Source of the DNA: Zonotrichia leucophrys gambelii
Taxonomy: Eukaryota; Chordata; Aves; Passeriformes; Passerellidae
Reading direction: 5' to 3'
DNA: 64,000 bases
NCBI RefSeq assembly: GCF_028769735.1
Contig: NC_088172.1
Location: forward strand, 92,518,951-92,582,950
Shown: positions 11,934 to 24,375 of the stretch, piece after piece
Position numbering within the stretch: position 1 is the first letter of the stretch
Layout of the letters: each line of letters begins with the position of its first letter
Translations under genes and position numbers: made by a program
Notes under the pieces: generated by a model
What the model saw: the letters and a program-made list of their open reading frames with translations, nothing else
What the model was told of the DNA's origin: nothing
Databases searched by the model: none

Positions 11934-13918
11934 CTGGAAAAGGTGGAGAAAAGAAACAACAAATCATGCACAGGAGGCTTGGGGTGGGAACACAGGCAAC
12001 AAAGAGTGACTGAGCCATGTGGGTGTGAGACTGGGAGGGAGAGGAAGCTCAGGGAGAAAGAGTGAAAGTAGTGAAATTCATTAAAGACTTTCCCCTTCTG
12101 TAAGACTTTCAATGTCACACAAGTTTTCACTGCTCTACAAGTTATAAGATGAAGCTGGTTCTTCAAAGGAAGACTGGGTTTGAATGTTTGAAACAAACAT
12201 TTTTGCTCTCCTCTATGAACTTGTGCAGTTTCTGCCCTTCTAAATCCTTCAGCCAAGAGCCTGCCAGTTGGGGTTGATGGCTTCCTACCAATGCTGCTAA
12301 CTGCTATTTCAGCCATCTCCCCCAGCTTCTCTCTACCCAGCTCAGTCCCATTTTTCCTTCTGGGAAGAGGGATAGGATCAGCCTCAGACCAGAGAGCTGC
12401 AAAGCACAGCCCCCAGAGGACAGCCTGGCTCTGGGTTTGGCCTGCAAGAGGAAGCACAGCCAAGCCAAAACAGGTATGGCCCTGAATCAATGCAGGAGTG
12501 AGTCAGGTGCCTCTGCCCCAGCAGGTGACTCCGCTCAGCCCAAAGTCCTACAAAGCTGTCAGAGACCTAAAATCCAAGGAATGAAGAACAATGGGAGGGA
12601 CAGTTTAGCAGACTGGGATCATCCACCCCAGAAACCTGTCTCTCCCCAGATTTATGGCTCAGTGGGTGACCCCAGTACCTATCTAAAGCTTCCTAAGGAA
12701 GAAATCCATCCCATGTTAACTCTTCAGCAAGCTGTTCTCCAGCAGCCAGCACAGGAGAGACAACAGAGTGAGAAAACCATGCACAAGCCCCATTTGGGGC
12801 TGGCATTCTGTGCTGGCTCCCTGATCTTTTCCAATTTGGTTTGCAATGACAGCTAAGGACTAAGGAAAGCTGAGAAAAAACCTTCCCATAACTCAGGCAA
12901 AACATGTAGGGACAAGCAAGAGACAAAAGGAGAGAAGGAGCAGGTCTCCAAGGGAAGGAAAATAAAGAGGAATAAGGACAAAGAGCATCAGACTGAATTG
13001 ATGTGGCTTCCAGCTGGCTAAAATGATTTGGCAGTCCTGTGGATACAAAGTGATTTGACTCATCCAGACACACCAAGACTTCATTACAGGGTGACAGGTG
13101 GTGAGGCCAACCCCTCAACTGCAATAAAGCCAGGTCTGGAGAAATCAGCTTGTTTGTGAGGCCTCTGTCATTTCACAGGGCTGGACACAAAGCTGTGACT
13201 CCAAATCCAAGGTGGCCTCATTGTCCTTGCACTTCTGTGGGTACTCCCAGTCTCCCAGGAGGCCATGAATACTGGCACTTGTGGGAATGAAGCTCAGTCC
13301 TGTGTTGGGCAGTCCTATCCAACAACTGCTGCTACACACCAGAGCCATACAGGACCCAAATCCCCCAGGGGAAGGTGCAGGACAACAGACCATCCATCCT
13401 GGCAGGGAGGACAGCACTGCAGTTTGTGGCAGTGCCTGTGGATGTACAGGAGCTGTGTGAGGAAGTTCTTCCTCTCTCCTTGATGCACAAGGACCAGTCC
13501 AAGGGCTATGTGGTGTTTGCTCACCTCAGTGCAGCTACTGTTGGGAATTCTACATTGGATTCACATGCTGTGCTTCCTGTGGCATCTCCAGCATCCATGT
13601 CCAAGGCAGAGGAGGTGAGTGTGCAGCCACAGGAGCACATCCCAGCTCCCTGACCACACTCCCACAGTCAGTAAAAGACACAATATAGCTTTTGTCTACA
13701 TGTGCATAATATTGCTTTTGTCTACATGTGCTCAGTCATATGTATTAATTGGAAGTATCCTAGTTCATAGTCCTCTTCATGAGAGCAGGAGAACAAAGCT
13801 GCTGCTGGAACCTCCAAGAGAACATAGCTGCTGTTACAGTGTTCAGCAGCCTTGGGTCTCACAAAGCATCTACTTTTTCTTTGCAGCAGCATGTTAGATC
13901 TTCAAACTACCTTTGCAC

Positions 13919-16027
13919 TCAAACCTGACACTCTCTTGAGCTCTGGGTTCATTTTCCAAGTTCTGCACGATATCTTTGAGCTGCATCAGCTCGTTTCAAC
14001 CTGTTCCTCTTCAGCTCTGTATTGACAGCCTGAATGTCAGGTTTCCTCCTATGCTGTTACACCTCTGTCTCCCAGAGCTTTTTTCCTTCTCTTCTTGCCC
14101 TGCAGGTCAGGTCTATGTTCTGAGATGTCTGCTCTTTGAAGACATTTAACTCTGCCTCCTTCCCAAGCACATCCCCTTGTCTATCAAGACTCCATTTCTC
14201 CCTGACAAATGCTTTCCACTTTGCTTCCAGCTGCTAGATTGAGCAGGCCATTTGTTACAACAAACATCTGCACTGTTTGCACTGGTGTGTCCATCATACA
14301 ATTGCTAATTTCTTCTCTGTTCCTTCAGTGTTGAAATTGCAATAGAAGATTTTGGTCTGCCTGCTCACCTGAGTCTTAGAGAATCAGCTCATTTTTCCCC
14401 AGAGGACAGCTCTCCAGATACCTTGTCCCTTCCAACAGCAGTGCCCTCAGCTTCACTCTCTCTGCATTACTCCCATTTCATCCTGGTGCCTTTTTAATCT
14501 TTTCATACCCAACAGCCAGCATTTCACATCTCGGCATTAAACTTTTCTTACAACTTGAGCTGCCTCTGCTTCCACAGAGACTTGGTTTTTTTCCTTCTGC
14601 TTCCACTGCTGCCTCTCATGGGTGCCCTGCTGTTGAAGGCCTCACCTTGGAGCCTTTATTGTTGGGAAATCACCTCCTCTCACACCAGTGCTGCTGCAAT
14701 GAAGCCTTACAGCTGTCCTCATGCTGGCATTCACTCCATTACAGCTCTTGCTATGCCCAGCCTCTGTATCTTTCCTAAAGACAAAAACCATTTTGATGAC
14801 CTGTGTTTGATATCACAGCTTGAAATGCTCAGCCAGTCTCTGAATGTACATTTGCTGGAGATGCAATACAAAGGGTTTTCTATGTTGCAAAGTTAAGGCA
14901 ATTTGTTAAACTTCACAGAAAGTTCCCACATCTTTTGCACTTCTCAAAGACACACAGCCAATCCCATCTTTTCCAGCAACTCTGAAAGTTCCTCACTGCA
15001 GTCAGTCCATCTGCCATTCACCAGAGATAAAACAGCTTAAATGCCTTGTATTCCTGTTATTTGGGGTTGTTTCCCTGGTTTACCACAGACTTCAGCTGAA
15101 CCTCCTGCCTTCTCCCTCACCTACCCCACATCTCAGCCCTAAAACAGTGACAATGACCTAGCAAAATCCCCTGCTGGCATATTGCCAAGGGAACACCGAT
15201 CCTAAAGGGAGACACAGCAGGGCAGAGGCAGGAGGAGGGAAGATAAAGCAGTTATTCAGTGACGGCCTCTTTCTTTCACAAACTAGTCCCTTTTACCTAC
15301 ATGGAGAAATTGAAGACATTTTTTGCTGCTTTTAAGATAGCAAGTTGTGATCATCTAGCAAGCAGAGGCAGGTTTGCTGAAAGACCAAGAAAGAGGTAAT
15401 AAAAAACACTAATGAAAGCCCTTTTATATCTCTCACTATTTTAAGATACAGTCTTTGCTGGGCACTGCCTCTAACACAGCTTTGTAGAACATGCAGGGAA
15501 ACTTAAGAGTCCTGAAACAAAAGCACTCATGTAAGGGGAGTTAGATGTCTCACTTCAAACAATTGCACCCCAGCAATTCTGCCCAGATTTTCTTCCAAAT
15601 TAAAGCAGCTCCTCAGCCCTGTGAAAAATCAGCCCAACCTACCTTGGTATGAGGAGGAGATGCACCCCTAATCTCCTCCCTAGCCCCAGAAAGAAAACAG
15701 TGCCAGACCCTAGGCTCTCTCTGTCCCTGTGCTGCATCTTTATTTCTTCTCTGTCCTGGTCCAGCTGTTGCCCTGGGTGGCAAATGTCATCAGTGTGCTG
15801 CTGTCACCCTGGCCTGCTCCATCTCAAACCTCTCCTCCCGCTCCAGGCTCCCATTGTTGCTCTTTCAGCCCATTAATTATAGCCCAGTACTTTGCAACTG
15901 TTTCTTCAGGATCTCTTTCCTGGAATTCCATCTGGCACATCTCAGCCTTGAGACTTTCCTCACTGTCCTTCCTCTCCCTCTCAAAGTTTTTCCACATTAA
16001 CTCTATTTCTTCCTCATAATAGTTAAT
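13919..16027 (-). pseudogene. NINL: decayed long central exon of NINL
   Basis: The exon begins with a good acceptor at 16027 and reads INYYEEEIELMWKNFERERK, matching human NYYEREIAALKRNFEKERK. After 67 codons the frame stops at TGA (15824-15826). The next frame continues as coiled coil (LEREERFEMEQARVTAAH) to a double TGA at 15787-15792, and then the third frame carries on (GQQLDQDREEIKMQHRDRE). Further along, QLEAKWKAFVREKW runs to an in-frame TAA at 14057-14059. Finally LMQLKDIVQNLEN matches human LLHLEDVVRALEK, again in a shifted frame. The exon is thus homologous along its length but cannot be read through. Human NINL also has a long, skippable exon here. Confidence 0.75.
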
Positions 16028-17088
16028 CTGTTGGAAGGAGATAGGATTGGGATATTAGCACCATGCTCCTGAGAGCTTTCCTCTCCTCCAATAGCTCCAA
16101 TTCACATTGATCTATTGGTCCCACTCAACAGAGGACTCTCTACAGGCAGTTCTGGTCCCTGCTGAACAATCAGTCTCATGCAGCAGTGCCTAACAAGCAG
16201 AATCCAGTGGGTCCCAATTCTTTTTCTCTTAGGCTGCTGCCAGCAAGCAGCACAGTTCTGCCCATTCTCCTTGTTTGCAAGGAGCCCCAGAGAGGAGAAG
16301 GGAGAGGCCAGGGCATCATCTGCCACAGCTACTCATATCCCTCCTCCACTGCAGAGTGGTTCCTGGTTAGGATGTGCTGGTGAGAAGCTGCTGCTCCCCA
16401 CAACTCCCCTGTGAACACCAGAAACTCCAGGATTTGATGTGCACAAAGGCAGGACTATAACGCAGGCAGAAGATCTGTAGGCAGCTTTGTGCTCCTTGAA
16501 CTGTTCTGTCACCTGCAGGGCAGTTTAGGATTTTCTCTTGCAGTGCTGCAACACAAAACCCAGCAAGGATCACAGACCTCTCAGTTCAGCAGCAAAAGGA
16601 GTAAATGTGGAAATGAGGCCTGTCCCATGAGCATTCACAGCTGTCTGAAGAGGAGGCTGGGCTCACACTGTCACCTCAGAGCAGCAGGTTAGAAGTGTGC
16701 TGCAAGCCAAGGGTGACAGGGCTCTGATACAGCCCCTACCATCAGGAGACACCTGGCTGCTTCTCCTCTTGGTCCTGTCCCTGCTTTTACTGTGACAACA
16801 ACACTGAGTGAGCTCTGGTTCCTCACAAGACCCACACAAACATTTCACAAGGTGACAGGGATTTCCACAGAGCCTTTGCCAGCCAGTGAGGCAAAGGCTC
16901 CAAACCCTCCTGCCAGCTAAGACAAGCTGGAGCAGCACATGAAATAACCCGACAGAGTGATGAGGCACCACCCTGGTCCCCAGCCTGAACTCTTTCTCCA
17001 GCAAGCCTACTGGAGCAGATGTCTCACCAGTCACTCTGTAGCAGCTGTGCTCACCAAGCAGTCAGGACATCTCCCCCACCCCACTCAC

Positions 17089-20000
17089 CTTGGTTTCCAG
17101 CTGCACCTTCAGGTCTTGCAGCTGCTCTTGGAGCTGCTCCACTGGGAGTGACATTTCTGGAAACACAGAAGTAGAACAAGAAGGCTTGGAGAGGGGTGTG
17201 ATGGCAGAGAGCAGCCCTGTGAGGGGAGCCCTACAAGACAGGACCAATCAGGATGGCTGCAGCTTCATCCAGTCCATAAAGGGTTTGGGGGGTTGCATAC
17301 TACCCCAAAAGATTAACATTCCTCATCTATCTGACAACTAGTCCTAGGGCTGCATCACCCCTCTTGGCCAGGAGCCTCTATCTAATGCTCAACTTGAATT
17401 TTCCAACCCACAGTTTGGGGCTACTTCCTCCTTATTGCATTGTTTCCTCAGCATATTCAACACTGAGAATCTGCCAGTTCCCAGGTTCCATCAGCAACTC
17501 TGAAGCTGGAAAACCCTCCTCTCCTCCATCTCCCTCCTCCCCACCACCCATCCTCTCCTCCTTCCCTCCCAAGGCTACCCAGTACCAGCACTGGCAGCAG
17601 CAGTTCAGTCACAAGAAGCCTCCCCACACTCCCATGCAGACTTGGATGCAGAGGGAACTTTGTCACTGCTGAGAGGACGAGCACTGAGCCCTCCTGCCCG
17701 TTACCTGCTGCTGGCAGCCCTGCCTGAGCCCTGCTCTCCTGCAGCTGGAGGCGCAGCCCCTGCAGCTCCCTGCGCAGCGCTGCGTTCTGCTCGTGCAGCA
17801 CCTGGAACAAACACCGCTCAGGACACAGCACAGAGCTCCTCCAAGCTCCTGCCAGGGCCTCCCCCAGCCCCAGCACAGCCTTCCCAAACTAAGGAACACA
17901 TTAGACAATTTGGAGGAGCCAAAGAAGAAATAGAACCCCAAATTTCCAAGACCACCATCACTACACACTGTAAAGCACAAAAGCACACAAAACCAGGGTT
18001 TGCCGACACCTCAGGGGGCTGGGCCTCCTGAGACCCTCCTGACCTAAATAACCACTGGTAGAATCCAGAAGAAACATCATGATTTCAGCACAGGCCCAGT
18101 GGTTTGTGTTTACACCCTCAAGACTCTCTTGTGGGCACACAGGCTGGCCAACAAGCACTACTCTATGCAGAGCAGGCAACCAGCAGGATTCACAGGGAAG
18201 CAAAGCCCACAGGCCTCTGGGAGGGAACTTTTCCAGGCTGCAGAAGGAATAAAGCAAGGGAAGAAGGTGCTGATCCCATGGGAAGCACAGCACAAGGCAG
18301 GTCCTGCTGGTGCCAGAGACAGCCCAAGGCCAGCACAGGAGTTTATCCCATCTCCATGAGCAGGGAGTCCCAGAGCTGAACACCAGGAATGAGCCACCAC
18401 AGCAGGGCAATGAGCCACTTCCATGGAGTGTGTGGAGATGGGCAGCTGCTTGCTCCACTTCACATCCTCTATCCTGTACAGCATACAAGGCATCCTGCCT
18501 TCTTCTGGACTGCTCACTTTGAGCAGACATCCAATCACACCCCATGTCCTGCCCCCCAGGAAACTGATGTGCTCTGAGAGACTATGAACTAGGACACTTC
18601 CAGGTAACAAATATTACTGAGCAGATGTAGACAAATGCAAACCCAGTTTGCTTCATCTCCATTCTAAGCAGGAAAGGGGGGCTGAGAGCATTCAACAGAG
18701 GGTAAAGGATAAACCCCAGTGGGTGCCTTCACAGGGGCAGGTGAAGCCTGAAGGTCAAACCTTTCCATCCATCAGCATTCTCATGGACAACTCTGGGGCT
18801 GCTCAACGAGAGGAAAATTTGCAGCACCGAGCATATTCAACCCTCTGGTGCCACCTGGAGCAATGCTGCACTGGATAGTGCTTCAGAATGTTTGCCTTTG
18901 ATTGCAGCTTGGAGAAGGGCTGCCTGCTGCATCCACAGAAAGGCTTTGCTGAAAGCTGCATTTCAGCCCTTGCTGGGGGGATGTGACTGTCCCTGTCCCT
19001 GCTCAGGGGTGCTCCCCAGCCACACACAGCATCTGGGAACAAACAGGCAACGTGACAAGCACAGGACTCAAACAACAGCGCACCCAGCATGAGTTAAAGA
19101 TACACTAGTTAAAATGCAAGAGACACACATTGAAAATGGGAAGGGAAGGGAAAACAGAGTTTGGGAAGGGAAGGGAAACAGAGTTTGTGGTCATGCCTGA
19201 GAGAGGCCCAAGCTCTGGGAAGGAGCACAGCACCCTGCAGGAGTTACAATACATACAGCACCAATTACACACACCAGATATCTGGACTGGCTTACCTTGA
19301 CTCTCTAGCAGAGTTCAGCAGCAACAAGATTTTTAGGGGTTTTTTTAAGTGGGGGCAAGAAGGAAAGGAAAAACAAAAAGATAGAAGACTTTAGCTGTTA
19401 ATATGGTTTCCTAATTAGGAGAAGAGCTTTCTCCTCGTGCTCAAGAAGAAATCCAACAGAGACCAGGGCCTGTCCTTAACATCACAGGTACATGGTTCCC
19501 TAACAAAATAGTCCATGGCTACAAGCAGGAAGGAATTTACGATCCACCCCTACTCTCTCCTGCCAAAATCCTAGCAAGGCAAACAACCCACGAGGGCTTC
19601 AGGAGTGAGGAGACAGCACCCTGAGCAAGGTAAGGGGGATCCCTCTGCCCTAAGACCAGGTCTGCCTCCTTGCTCTCCCTCAGGCCCAGGTGCTGCAGAG
19701 AGCAGTGCTGTGACCCCGCAGCGCTGCCCGCACGTACCTGGCACTGCCGCTCGTACTCCAGGACAATCTCGGCAAAGCGCTCGCCCTGCTTCAGGAACTC
19801 GGGGCTCTGGGGCTCCCCCTGCTCCAGCTGCACAAAGAAACACTTCTCATCAGGAAAATCAGCTCCTAATGGAGAGTCAAAAGCTCTGCTAAACCCCTGG
19901 GGTCACAGGGCACACCCGTACATTGAACAGAAGGCTCCTTAAGGGGCCCATCATCTGTGGGATGGGTCAGAAAGAGGAGGAAAAACAATTTTCTCCACAT

Positions 20001-22051
20001 GTGAGACACCAAAGTACAGGCAAGCTTTCCTGGCTAACAAGATCACAGACTCACTTCTTTCCCCAGATTCATTTTAGGAGTGGAAGATACTAAAACAAGG
20101 CCTTTACTTCAATACTAGTGAAAAATAAAACTTCTCTGGAAACCGAACTCTGTAAGTTTTCTCTTGAAGATGGCAGATTTGCAGAATTCTCTACAACTGG
20201 AAAATATCCTCATATAAATAAAAATAACCTCAAAAATAACCTTTTTTTTTCTTTCCCAGCTTCCAGGTTGTCATTAAAGCACAGGAGAGCTCACACAGGG
20301 GGAGACCATAGCAACTGACAAAAATATGCAAGATCAATTTTTTTATGAATTCCTCAAAAGTTCTTATTTGACTGCAACAGGGAAAGGTTACCTTATCCTT
20401 CACAATGCAGTTGAGTTCTTTTTGCAGCTCCAACACCATTTCCTCAGAGGCTGACAGTTTCTCAGCCATCTCTGTGACCTTGTTTTGTAGCTGTGTGTTC
20501 TCCTGCAGATCAAATGGAGATTTCCCTGCTGCAGTGGGTCCTGACATGGCAGGATGGGTTTATCAGCCACAGGTGCTCAGCAGGGAGCTGCACAACAACT
20601 GGCAGGCCAAACACAGCTCCCAGGAGACCCTGGACATGGCCTGGTTTTAGCCAGGACAGATTTTTGCAGCAACCAGGAGCAGATGTGGCTAAAGCCCAGA
20701 TGTTATTCTGAACCATCTCATTCATTGGGGACAGAGGGAAGGCACTCCCTCTCAATTCCAGGGAGAAGGAGATGCCTTCCAGAGAAAACCTGGCTGCTCT
20801 GCAATGAGCATTTGGCATGTAAATCACCCTCTCTTTTATACATTTTTGTTGTTAATACTGTTGCTGTCACTGGTTGTTTCTTATCTCACTGCTGTTTCTA
20901 GTAAATTGTTCTTATCTCAACCCATTGTCTTTGTCTTTTTTGCCTCCCATTCTCCTCTCCAGCCACTGAAAAGTGGGGAGAGGGAGTGAGCAAGCAGCAG
21001 CGTGATTTGGGGAGTCTTGGTGTGAGAACTAAACTGTGAACATCATTCCTAAACCACAACAGGACAGCACATTGCTGATTCCACATGGGCTCATCTCTCC
21101 AAGGGACAGGGATGGGTTTTGCACAGCAAGAGCGAGACAGCCCCACAGGATCAGCTCCACCTCTGCTCCCCAAAACTGTGGTTTCCCTCACAGTTAACAA
21201 AGGCAGCAAGTCCTGAGCTGTCTCCATCTGTACTTCTACACTGAGCAGAGCTGGGCTAATCCCAGGCATGCAGACTCCATCATCTCTGCCTTTGACATGG
21301 CCCCTGGCACAATTTTAGCTTTGGCCATTGTGTTTTCAGGTGTTACCAAGGGCCAAGCCACTGCCAACAGACAGCACAGCAGTTTAGTGATGGCATGGCA
21401 AGGTAACAAGTTCTGTGTTTAATACAACTGCATGGATGTGGCTGATGATTCTTCTCCATAAAATTCCTGTTCTTCCCAACAAGAGCAAAGTGAACCATCT
21501 ATATTTGTCACCACCTCTGCTTTGCCACCTCTGAGAGAGCGAAGGTGTTTCATCCAAGGCAGTTGTACTTACATTCATCACATAGTTCAGTCTCCCTTGC
21601 AGGTTGGCCTCTTTGCCCTGGAGGAGCTGTGCAGCAGCCTCCAGCTTTGCCTGGTGACTCACTGCTTGCTGCAAAAGCAGCTCTTTTGCCTCTATTTCTG
21701 CTTGAAAATTCCTGGGGGAAAAAAACAACATGGTTGGGACAGACAGAGCATGATCCTGGAGATGAGAGCTTTGTTGGAAGGATGCTGAGATCATAGGGGT
21801 GGAGAGGGTCTTCAAGAGCTTTCCTGCCACTGCCACATGGGCAAAACAAGTGGGAGATTCAAAAGGGATGTGTGAGCACATTTTCTGCACCCCACCAAAA
21901 GAACCCCTCCTACCTGAGCTTGCTCTGGGTGTGCTCAAGAGTGATGTACTGCTGATCCAGCTGCCTGCCCAGCTGCAGGCAGTGTCTCTCTGCCCTCTCC
22001 AATCTGAGCCTTGCCTTGTCCCTCTCCCTGGCGATGTGCCTCACCTGGCTC
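17089..22051 (-). CDS. NINL: NINL first coiled-coil block, six exons
   Basis: The exons are 21914-22051, 21573-21711, 20392-20502, 19738-19827, 17705-17801 and 17089-17156. Phases agree at every join and all have GT..AG sites. The encoded segments match human NINL in order: HIARERDKARLRLERAE (human QLARERDKARQDLERAE), KVTEMAEKLSASEEMVLELQ (human [20 protein letters not shown]), GERFAEIVLEYERQCQ (human EERFAAVLKEYELKCR), and LQEQLQDLKVQLETK (human VKEHYQDLRTQLETK). The block begins in phase 1 at 22051, so at least one upstream exon is expected. An 18-bp candidate lies near 22237-22254, but its phase does not join cleanly and I do not call it. The last exon ends in phase 0, so splicing past the decayed long exon would keep the frame. 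Confidence 0.8.
20815..21062 (+). mobile_element. 3' part of an avian endogenous-retrovirus LTR
   Basis: The text from CTGTTGCTGTCACTGGTTG through CAGTAAATTGTTCTTATCTC-like sequence to GGGAGTGAGC and a terminal AACCACAACAGG resembles the 3' end of an LTR common in many birds. Only the tail is recognisable. No retroviral gene and no second LTR are seen. It lies in a NINL intron. The family name is not asserted. Confidence 0.55.
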
Positions 22052-24150
22052 CTGCAGACACGGCGAGCAGGGCATGAGGCACCCCTGAGGCACCCCCAGA
22101 GGGCCCTCACAGGGAGCAGAGCCCTTACCAGAGGCACTGCAGTTTGTAGCTGTAGGAGGTGCCAGCTGCAGGCTGGAGGCCGCTCCTGGGGACCATGAGT
22201 GCTGTCCCAAGCTGCAGGCAGCCCTGCCAGGCTCACCTGCTGCTCCGTGCTTCTCTGCAAGAACAGCACAGACTGACAGCACCTCCTCCCTCTTCTAACA
22301 GCTCCCACAGCATTCCTGTTGTCACACCATGTGCCCACCCTCCAGTGTTTCAGGGATGCCCCCCATCTCAGATAAGCCTGGATCACATCCACCCCCACAT
22401 TTCCCCAGCCCTGGGGTGACCAAACCCATCCTGAACCTGGCTGCAAGTGCTCCTCCCACCCCGGGCAGTTGCTCACTTCACCCACCAGCACTGATCCAGG
22501 CACAGGGACCCTGAGGATCTGCTCTGAGCTCTTCCAGGGCTCAGGTGGCACTGACAAGTTGAGGCTTGGCAAATCCAGTCTTTGCTGAGGCTGGAGAAGT
22601 GACGTGGGCCCAGGCAGCTTGGCCAGAAGGACAGGCTGCTTCCCTGAGCGCTCTCCTCTGATGCTGAGGAAAAACAGCAGGAATAAGTCAGTGGGGCCAA
22701 ACTGGCAGAAGAAAACTGATGGTTTTCAATATCAAAGGGAAACTTCAGAGACCAGATCAATACTGAAGAACATTTCAGAAACAAGCCCAGGCTGGCAGGA
22801 GGGAGTTGTCCTGAGCTGCCCTCATGGCAGCCACAAGAGCAGGTCTGCAGGCACAGACCATTCAGTTTGGTCTCCCTGCTGACCCATCAACACCCAGAGT
22901 CCACAGAAACACCAGCACTGAAAGTTGTATCACTTACAGGGTCTTGGGAAAACTGTCAAACGGGGACTGACAGCCAACATTTTATTTGACCAAAGAGCAG
23001 AACCCTGAAAGCTGATACAGAACTCAGAACATTTCCAAAAGCACCATTTTTTTACCAGGTTTGGAAGAAGCCTGTCTTCAGAAAGCTGTTACTTCAAAGT
23101 CTGAAGCCAAAAGAACGATGCTTTTTTCTTTTTTTTTTTTTTCTCAAGATCCTGGATTGAGGTGTCCTGGCTGTCAAGGCAAGCAGAGATTCACTTCCAC
23201 CTTAGCACATTCACATGGTGTTACTTCAAAAGCAAATGCCTTGCCAGTCCTTGGAACTGAATGCACTAAGGAGAAAGAAGTATTTTACATCAAACAAAAA
23301 AAACGTGGATGAAGCTTGTTCATGCACTAAAAGGAGGGCAGTCTGTGTCACATGTGAGGTGCAGAGACATCAGCACTTCTGAGATCAATATTAGAACTGG
23401 GGTGATGTTTTTCCTCTCCTAGGATGTGCATCCCTCTCCCTCCCATAAAAAGACCAGGCTCAACAGCCCCCTGTTGTTCTGCATTACAATCCCACACCAC
23501 CTAGGCAGGGATTGCTCCCACTCAGGCAGTTCCCAAGGGAGCCTTTCAGCCACCATGCAGTGGCTGCACTACAGATCACATCTAAAAACTGTCCTGCAAG
23601 TGAAGAACCCTCCGCCAGATCACCACCCTCAGACGCCTGACTGAATCCTACGGAATCACCATGAAAGATCATGAAAAGAAGTATCTTGGCCTGAATTGTT
23701 TTCAGTAAACCCTGATCTTCAGCCTCCTTTTTCTGGGTTTTTTTGGGGGTTTTTTGTTTGTTTGTTTGTTGTTTTGGTTTGGTTTTTTGTTTGTTTGTTT
23801 TGTTGGTTTCCGGGTTAGATTTTTTGGGGGGGGGTGTTTTTTTGTTTCGTTTTTTGTTGGGGTGGGTTTTTTTGTTTTGTTGGGGGGGACATGGGGAAAC
23901 GGATAGAGTAACCTTTCCAAGGGTGTGATGTCTGGACTCGTGTCTGGATTCCCTACAGGATTCGTATAAAATATCAAACACAAAGGAACTGTCCTGTGTA
24001 GGAGACTGGCAAGGACTTAATTGCTCCTTACCCAAGGTTAGTGGAAATCCCCTCATGGAGCTGCAGATCAAGGCCATCAACCAGGATGGTTTATACAAAC
24101 CTCATCCCATGGAGGTGCTGAGTCTTGGCTGCTTAAGAGACACAGACATA
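22052..24150. other. non-coding gap upstream of the recognisable NINL exons
   Basis: I searched both strands for EF-hand or other NINL N-terminal exons and found none. The minus-strand frames here are short or low in complexity. The stretch contains one T/G simple repeat and otherwise nothing I can name. Confidence 0.55.
23735..23890. repeat. T/G-rich simple repeat
   Basis: About 155 bp almost purely of T and G on the plus strand, built on TTTG and GTTT units with poly-T and poly-G runs. The lysine/threonine/proline frame on the minus strand is an artefact. Confidence 0.9.
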
Positions 24151-24320
24151 CCGTGGGAAACGGGGTTGTGCATCCGCGGGGACGGAGGCACCGCAGCATC
24201 GGCTCGGCGCAGCTCGGCTCCTCTCGGCTCCGTTCGGCCTCGGCGCCCCGCGCATGCGCAAGCCGCGCGCACATCCCCGTCCAGCGCCCTGGATGCATTT
24301 CCCGGGGTGAATCGGGAGGA
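24150..24320. promoter_or_regulatory. orphan CpG-rich patch with an NRF1-type site
   Basis: A compact GC- and CpG-dense block with CGCGCATGCGCA near 24248-24260, a near-perfect NRF1 palindrome. A CR1 fragment separates it from the EIF4A3 promoter. It could start the minus-strand NINL remnant or be an outer part of the EIF4A3 promoter; no transcript evidence is available. Confidence 0.4.
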
Positions 24321-24375
24321 GCAATGGCAGGAGGCGGAGGGAGCTGATGCCGCCTTTTTACTCAGCTCTTTCCGC

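Larger units (their letters stand above)
9443..22051 (-). pseudogene. NINL: ninein-like (NINL), truncated and disrupted locus
   Basis: Minus-strand exons match human NINL in order from its first coiled coil (ARERDKAR) to its last residues (human ALNKLVSRIAPAALSV, here ALKQLIGKITPASLSG). NINL is a centrosomal protein of about 1380 residues with N-terminal EF-hands; it binds the gamma-tubulin ring complex and anchors microtubules. Three defects are visible. No EF-hand exon is found before 22051. The long central exon (16027 down to about 13.9 kb) has frameshifts and stops. One exon at 11334-11399 ends at AT instead of a GT donor. The remaining exons are open and their splice phases agree, about 490 codons in all. 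So this is either a recent pseudogene or a gene reduced to a short coiled-coil form. Identity is firm; functional status is open. Confidence 0.75.

Noticed and set aside
13375..13653. Plus-strand open frame of 92 codons with a fairly protein-like middle (KGYVVFAHLSAA) followed by a GTGAGT
   Set aside because: No upstream exon, no family match I trust, and it lies inside the NINL locus on the opposite strand. The RNP1-like string is too short to support a gene.
22237..22254. An 18-bp candidate NINL exon upstream of 22051
   Set aside because: Its end phase does not fit the next exon, and 18 bp is too little to support homology.
23484..24098. A 204-codon minus-strand frame upstream of NINL that might be its N-terminus
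   Set aside because: Most of it is the T/G simple repeat read backwards, with no EF-hand pattern.
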